From: Streptomyces filipinensis
GTDB taxonomy: Bacteria > Actinomycetota > Actinomycetes > Streptomycetales > Streptomycetaceae
Reading direction: 5' to 3'
Assembly: GCF_014649495.1 (NCBI RefSeq)
Contig: NZ_BMTD01000011.1
Coordinates: 62,001-126,000, forward strand
DNA length: 64,000 nt
Of the stretch, positions 59,851 through 64,000 are shown one piece after another (position 1 is the stretch's first letter; each line of letters opens with the position of its first letter). The notes under the pieces are model-generated. The model was not told where the DNA came from and searched no databases. It saw only the letters and a program-made list of their open reading frames with translations. A program made the position numbers and the translations under genes.

Positions 59851-60560
59851 ACCGTCAGGCCCAGGCCGCCGTCATGTTCCTGCTCGGCGCCGCCCTGCTG
59901 CACGCGGGCGGCACCGGCCTGTACCTGCGCTACGTCAAGGCAGGACTGCAGCCGCTGCTGCTGGCCTCGGGGGTGGTCCTGGTCGCGGGGGCGCTGGCGA
60001 CGGTCTGGTACGAGCGCCGGCGCGCGAAGACCGCCACCCAGGAGCACGGCCACCCCGAACCCCGCACCTCCTGGCTGCTGTTGCTCCCCCTCCTCGCCCT
60101 CATCCTCATCGCCCCGCCCGCCCTCGGCTCCTACAGCGCCCTGCGCGCCGGCACGGCCCTGCAGAAGCCGTACGCCCTGGGGCCGCTGCCCGCCGGCGAC
60201 CCGGCCCCGCTGTCCGTGGTCGACTACGCGTCCCGCGCGGCCTTCGACCACGGCCGCTCCCTGCACGGCCGCCCGGTCCGCGTCACCGGCTTCCTCGCCC
60301 TGGACCACGCGGGCGCGCCCTACCTGGTCCGGATGGCCCTCAACTGCTGTGCGGCGGACGCCCAGCCGGTCAAGATCGCCCTGACCGGGACCCTGCCGCC
60401 GGTCCTGCGGCCGGACGCCTGGCTGGAGGTCACCGGCACCTACAGCCCCCGGCTGACCAGGGACCCGGTGAACAACGGCCCCGTCCCGTATCTGAAGGTC
60501 ACCTCGGCCAGGCCGGTCCCGGTGCCCCACGACCCGTACGACGAGACCTGGAACAACTGA
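59847..60560 (+). CDS. TIGR03943 / YcgQ family membrane protein
   Basis: A 237-residue protein from GTG 59847, overlapping the permease stop by 4 bases. Three hydrophobic segments at the N-terminus (AAVMFLLGAALLHAGG, LLLASGVVLVAGALATVW, LLLLPLLALILIAPPAL) precede an outside beta-domain with VRVTGFLALDHAGAPYLVRM, the paired cysteines in ALNCCAADAQP and LEVTGTYSP. The NCC motif is the signature of the family and may bind metal. The permease-YcgQ pairing is widespread; some are zinc-regulated, but I see no clear Zur box here. Confidence 0.9.
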   Translation: MNRQAQAAVMFLLGAALLHAGGTGLYLRYVKAGLQPLLLASGVVLVAGALATVWYERRRAKTATQEHGHPEPRTSWLLLLPLLALILIAPPALGSYSALRAGTALQKPYALGPLPAGDPAPLSVVDYASRAAFDHGRSLHGRPVRVTGFLALDHAGAPYLVRMALNCCAADAQPVKIALTGTLPPVLRPDAWLEVTGTYSPRLTRDPVNNGPVPYLKVTSARPVPVPHDPYDETWNN

Positions 60561-60570
60561 CCGCCCAGGC

Positions 60571-62613
60571 CTAGGACTCCGTCAGGTCGAAGCGCTCCAG
60601 ATCCCGCAGCCAGGCGTGGGCGTTGCCGTCGGACGGGGCCCGCCAGTCGCCGCGCGGCGAAAGCGAACCGCCCGCCGAGACCTTCGGGCCGTTCGGCATG
60701 GCCGAGCGCTTGAACTGGGAGAACGCGAAGAAGCGGCGGATGAAGACCTCCAGCCAGTGCCGGATCTGCGCGAGGTCGTAGGAGCCGCGGTCGGCCTCCG
60801 GGAAACCGGGCGGCCAGGCCCCGGCCTCCTCATCGTGCCAGGCGTGCCAGGCGAGGAAGGCGATCTTCGACGGCCTGAAGCCGTAGCGCAGCACATGGAA
60901 CAGGGTGAAGTCGTGCAGCGCGTACGGGCCGATCTTCGACTCGGTGGACTGCATCTCCTCGCCCGGCACCAGCTCGGGGCTGATCTCGGTGTCGAGGATC
61001 GCGGCGAGGATCTTGCCGGTCTCCTCGTCGAACTGCCCGCTGCTGATGACCCAGCGGATGAGGTGCTGGATCAGCGTCTTCGGCACCCCGGAGTTGACGT
61101 TGTAGTGGCTCATCTGGTCGCCGACGCCGTACGTGGACCAGCCGAGTGCCAGCTCGGAGAGGTCACCGGTGCCGAGCACGATGCCGCCGCGCTGGTTGGC
61201 GAGGCGGAACAGGTAGTCGGTGCGCAGGCCCGCCTGGACGTTCTCGAAGGTGATGTCGTAGACCGGCTCGCCGGAGGCGAAGGGGTGGCCGATCTCCTTC
61301 AGCATCAGCCGCGCGGTCGGCGTGATGTCCAGCTCGGCCGCGGTGACGCCGAGCGCCCGCATCAGCTTGTGGGCGTTGTCCTTGGTGTGGTCGCTGGTGG
61401 CGAAGCCGGGCAGGGTGAAGGCGAGGATGTCGCTGCGCGGGCGGCCGGCGCGGTCCATCGCCCGGGCGGCGACGATCAGCGCGTGCGTGGAGTCCAGGCC
61501 GCCCGAGACACCGATGACGACCTTCGGGCCGCCGATCGCCGCGAGCCGCTGCTGCAGGCCCGCGACCTGGATGTTGTACGCCTCGTAGCAGTCCAGGGCG
61601 AGGCGTTCGGCGTCGGCGGGCACGAACGGGAAACGCTCGACGCGCCGGCGCAGGCCGAGGTCGGTGGCGGCCGGCGGGGCGAGTGCGAAGGACACCGTAC
61701 GGAAGTCGGCGGTGCGCGCGGCGTGCGTGCGGCGGTTCTCGCCGAACGTGCCCATCCGCTGCCGCTCCTGCCGCAGCAGGTCGAGGTCCACGTCGGCGAC
61801 CGCGTACTGCTCGCCGAGCGGGAACCGCTCCGTCTCGGCGAGCAGCACGCCGTTCTCGTAGATCAGGGTCTGGCCGTCCCAGGACAGGTCGGTGGTCGAC
61901 TCGCCGAGGCCGGCCGCCGCGTAGACGTACGCGGCCAGGCAGCGCGAGGACGCGGAGCGGCACAGCAGCCTGCGGTCCTCGGCGCGGCCGACCGTGATGG
62001 GGCTGCCCGAGAGGTTGACGAGGACGGTCGCACCAGCCAGCGCGGCCTCCGAACTCGGCGGCACCGGCACCCACATGTCCTCGCAGATCTCGGCGTGCAG
62101 CACGAGTCCGGGCAGGTCCGTCGCCGCGAACAGCAGGTCCACCCCGAACGGCACGTCCGCGCCGCCGAGCCGGATCGTTCCGCCGCGCTCGTCGTCGCCC
62201 CCGGCGATCTGCCGGCGCTCGTAGAACTCGCGGTAGTTCGGCGGGTACGACTTCGGGACGACGCCCAGGATCCGGCCGCGGTGCACGATCACCGCGCAGT
62301 TGAAGATCCGGTCGCGGTGGCGCAGCGGGGCGCCGACGACCAGGACCGGCAGCAGCTTCGCCGACTCGGCCACGATCGTCGCGAGCGCCGTCTCGACGTC
62401 GTCGAGCACGGCGTCCTGCAGCAGCAGGTCGTCGATGGCGTACCCGGTCAGGCACAGCTCAGGGAACACGGCGACCGCGACGCCCTCCTCGGCGCACCGG
62501 CGGGCATGGCGCAGGACCGCCTCCGCGTTGGCGGGCGGGTCGGCGATGACGGTGTGGCCCGTGCACGCGGCGACGCGCGCGAAGCCGTGCTGGTAGATCG
62601 ACCAGAAGCTCAA
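60571..62613 (-). CDS. nadE: Glutamine-dependent NAD(+) synthetase
   Basis: A 680-residue two-domain enzyme that makes NAD from nicotinate adenine dinucleotide, ATP and glutamine. TTG 62613 (LSFWSIYQHGFARVAACTG) is the start, with AAAGAGGT just upstream; relatives begin at this point. The N-terminal nitrilase-type glutaminase has the Glu in VFPELCLTGY and the nucleophilic Cys in HAEICEDMWVP; the C-terminal synthetase has the PP-loop VIGVSGGLDSTHALIV and GTGDLSELALGWSTYG. The ammonia tunnel connects the domains. Length is as in mycobacteria. Confidence 0.96.
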   Translation of the reverse strand: MSFWSIYQHGFARVAACTGHTVIADPPANAEAVLRHARRCAEEGVAVAVFPELCLTGYAIDDLLLQDAVLDDVETALATIVAESAKLLPVLVVGAPLRHRDRIFNCAVIVHRGRILGVVPKSYPPNYREFYERRQIAGGDDERGGTIRLGGADVPFGVDLLFAATDLPGLVLHAEICEDMWVPVPPSSEAALAGATVLVNLSGSPITVGRAEDRRLLCRSASSRCLAAYVYAAAGLGESTTDLSWDGQTLIYENGVLLAETERFPLGEQYAVADVDLDLLRQERQRMGTFGENRRTHAARTADFRTVSFALAPPAATDLGLRRRVERFPFVPADAERLALDCYEAYNIQVAGLQQRLAAIGGPKVVIGVSGGLDSTHALIVAARAMDRAGRPRSDILAFTLPGFATSDHTKDNAHKLMRALGVTAAELDITPTARLMLKEIGHPFASGEPVYDITFENVQAGLRTDYLFRLANQRGGIVLGTGDLSELALGWSTYGVGDQMSHYNVNSGVPKTLIQHLIRWVISSGQFDEETGKILAAILDTEISPELVPGEEMQSTESKIGPYALHDFTLFHVLRYGFRPSKIAFLAWHAWHDEEAGAWPPGFPEADRGSYDLAQIRHWLEVFIRRFFAFSQFKRSAMPNGPKVSAGGSLSPRGDWRAPSDGNAHAWLRDLERFDLTES

Positions 62614-62689
62614 CGGGACCTCTTTCCGAAGCGACTTTCCCACAGAGGAAGCGTAAAGGGCGGCCCGCCACCCACCCCCCACCTGCGGG

Positions 62690-62746
62690 TTTCAGTGCGC
62701 TGAAGCCGTCCACCGCGGGCTGAAACCCGGCTGAAGCCATGCTGAA
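62690..62746. promoter_or_regulatory. CTGAA direct repeats with 11-bp phasing
   Basis: CTGAA begins at 62700, 62720, 62731 and 62742 (spacings 20, 11 and 11), each followed by a base and CC or a close match, and TTTCAG in the other orientation at 62690 forms a GGGTTTCAG / CTGAAACCC inverted pair. The 11-base period is that of SARP, AfsR and PhoP-type sites. It lies between the divergent nadE and ABC exporter genes. Confidence 0.55.
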
Positions 62747-62771
62747 CCGCCCGGTCGGCAGTCTCTGCGGC

Positions 62772-63743
62772 ATGACGACGACGGACCACGAACTCGCGAT
62801 CGCAGCCACCGGGTTGCGCAAGTCCTACGGGGACAAGACCGTCCTCGACGGCATCGACATCCAGGTGCCCGCCGGCACGATCTTCTCCCTCCTCGGGCCG
62901 AACGGCGCGGGCAAGACCACGGCGGTCGGCATCCTGTCCACCCTGATCCGCGCCGACGCCGGCCAGGCCCGGATCGCCGGACACGACGTGATCGCCGGGG
63001 CACAGGCGGTCCGCGCGGCGATCGGGGTCACCGGCCAGTTCTCCGCCGTGGACGGACTGATCACCGGTGAGGAGAACATGCTGCTGATGGCCGACCTGCA
63101 GCACCTCTCCCGCCAGGAGGGCCGGCGGGTCACCGCCGAGCTGCTGGAGCGCTTCGACCTGGTGGAGGCCGCGAAGAAGCCGGCCTCGACCTACTCCGGC
63201 GGCATGAAGCGCCGCCTCGACATCGCCATGACGCTGGTGGGCGACCCGCGGATCATCTTCCTCGACGAGCCGACCACCGGACTCGACCCGCGCTCGCGCC
63301 ACACCATGTGGCAGATCATCCGCGAGCTGGTCTCCGCCGGCACGACCGTCTTCCTCACCACCCAGTACCTGGACGAGGCCGACCAGCTGGCCGACCGCAT
63401 CGCGGTGCTCAACGGCGGCAAGCTCGTCGCCCAGGGCAGTGCCGCCGAGCTGAAGCGTCTGGTCCCCGGCGGCCATGTGCGGCTGCGGTTCGCCGAGCCG
63501 GTGGCGTACGAGCGCGCGGCGACCGCGCTGCGCGAGACCGTGCGCGACGACGAGGCGCTGACCCTGCAGATCCCCAGCGACGGCAGCCAGCGCGAACTGC
63601 GCGCCATCCTCGACTGGCTCGACGCGGCCGGCATCGAGGCCGACGAGCTGTCCGTGCACACCCCGGACCTGGACGACGTGTTCTTCGCCCTGACCGGCAG
63701 CTCCGTACCCGCTCAGACCACCGACAAGGAGACCGTCCGATGA
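62772..63743 (+). CDS. ABC exporter ATPase, DrrA type
   Basis: A 323-residue ATPase from ATG 62772; ATG 62739 is less likely as it falls inside the repeat array. Walker A LLGPNGAGKTT, the Q-loop in GVTGQFSAVDGLITGEE, the signature YSGGMKRRLDIA, Walker B IIFLDEPTTGLDPRSR and the switch His replaced by Gln in LTTQYLDEAD, as is common in DrrA proteins. The C-terminal extension (LRAILDWLDAAGIEADELS, DLDDVFFALTG) is typical of daunorubicin-resistance exporters. It pairs with the next gene and probably exports a drug or lipid-like compound. Confidence 0.94.
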   Translation: MTTTDHELAIAATGLRKSYGDKTVLDGIDIQVPAGTIFSLLGPNGAGKTTAVGILSTLIRADAGQARIAGHDVIAGAQAVRAAIGVTGQFSAVDGLITGEENMLLMADLQHLSRQEGRRVTAELLERFDLVEAAKKPASTYSGGMKRRLDIAMTLVGDPRIIFLDEPTTGLDPRSRHTMWQIIRELVSAGTTVFLTTQYLDEADQLADRIAVLNGGKLVAQGSAAELKRLVPGGHVRLRFAEPVAYERAATALRETVRDDEALTLQIPSDGSQRELRAILDWLDAAGIEADELSVHTPDLDDVFFALTGSSVPAQTTDKETVR

Positions 63744-64000
63744 GCACCGCCGGCTACGCGTTCCGCGACAACCTCACCATGCTGCGCCGCAACCTCCTGC
63801 ACGCGCGCCGCTACCCCTCCCTCACCCTGAACCTCCTGCTCACCCCGGTCATCCTGCTGCTGCTCTTCGTCTACGTCTTCGGTGACGTGATGAGCGCGGG
63901 CATCAACGGCGGCCACGCCGACCGGGCCGACTACGTCGCCTACCTCGTCCCCGGCATTCTCTTCCTGACCGTGGCCATGACCTCGCTCGGCACCGCGGTG
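63740..64000 (+). CDS. ABC-2 type exporter permease, DrrB type (3' end outside window)
   Basis: The first 87 codons of a permease whose ATG overlaps the ATPase stop by 4 bases (ATGA). The visible part has the ABC-2 layout: a cytoplasmic start with LTMLRRNLLHARRYPS, a first membrane helix LLTPVILLLLFVYVFGDVM, an outside loop (GINGGHADRADYVAYLVPG) and the start of a second helix. It forms the membrane channel of the DrrA-type exporter. Confidence 0.93.
   Translation, partial: MSTAGYAFRDNLTMLRRNLLHARRYPSLTLNLLLTPVILLLLFVYVFGDVMSAGINGGHADRADYVAYLVPGILFLTVAMTSLGTAV

Overview
The window is a piece of a Streptomyces chromosome. It is very GC-rich, many genes start with GTG, genes are tightly packed and often overlap by 4 or 8 bases, and the content is typical of the genus: a ClpB gene under an HspR-type operator, NarL-type two-component systems, a SigE-like sigma factor and a Cys2-type ask-asd pair. 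Gene order resembles what I recall of the S. coelicolor region around SCO3613 to SCO3667, read in the opposite direction; that synteny is from memory, not from a search. I see no prophage, insertion sequence, CRISPR array, rRNA or tRNA.

Bases 1-5,100: the end of a xylose-type sugar-binding protein gene, then the most unusual locus of the window. Three paralogous regulators with a LuxR-type helix-turn-helix surround a small secreted peptide gene whose product carries the motif DTTWG twice, once at its very C-terminus. Three bases after the peptide gene lies a 111-residue Rieske-like protein that lacks the cluster histidines. A 17-bp stem terminator closes the locus. This looks like a self-contained peptide module with its own regulators, and I regard it as the best candidate for an undescribed system.

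Bases 5,200-22,400: mostly conserved housekeeping and conserved-unknown genes: a PPOX flavoprotein, clpB with its HAIR element, a YbjN protein, a membrane glycosyltransferase, a DapC/kynurenine-type aminotransferase, a Cys/His-rich membrane microprotein, a DUF2617 protein next to a membrane-anchored spermidine synthase homologue, a CoxG-like protein, aldose epimerase, pyrE, fba, an MFS exporter, DUF3151, then tryptophan dioxygenase and kynureninase. With the kynurenine-formamidase-like hydrolase at 22,913 the last two give a tryptophan-to-anthranilate route.

Bases 22,900-35,240: accessory and regulatory genes. A hydrolase-acyltransferase-histidine kinase-response regulator run is followed by a second, paralogous kinase-regulator pair. 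The promoters of the two runs share an identical 18-bp motif placed exactly 70 bases before a -10-like hexamer, so they are probably co-regulated. A small conserved gene with a frameshifted end, a cytochrome P450, an amino-acid permease and a diacylglycerol-kinase-fold protein without catalytic motifs follow.

Bases 35,400-51,000: purA with a hairpin at the start of its leader, a Tat-exported 5'-nucleotidase with 11-bp phased repeats upstream, a class III aminotransferase with a FadR-type GntR regulator, a membrane Ser/Thr kinase, a SLATT protein, ybaB-recR-DUF5063, a TauE transporter, and ask-asd with an internal start for an aspartokinase beta subunit.

Bases 51,000-64,000: a sigma factor with its membrane partner, SURF1, a methyltransferase, a prolyl-oligopeptidase-type peptidase, a double-RCK membrane protein without a potassium filter, a YcgR/YcgQ-type pair, glutamine-dependent NAD synthetase, and a DrrAB-type ABC exporter cut by the window edge.
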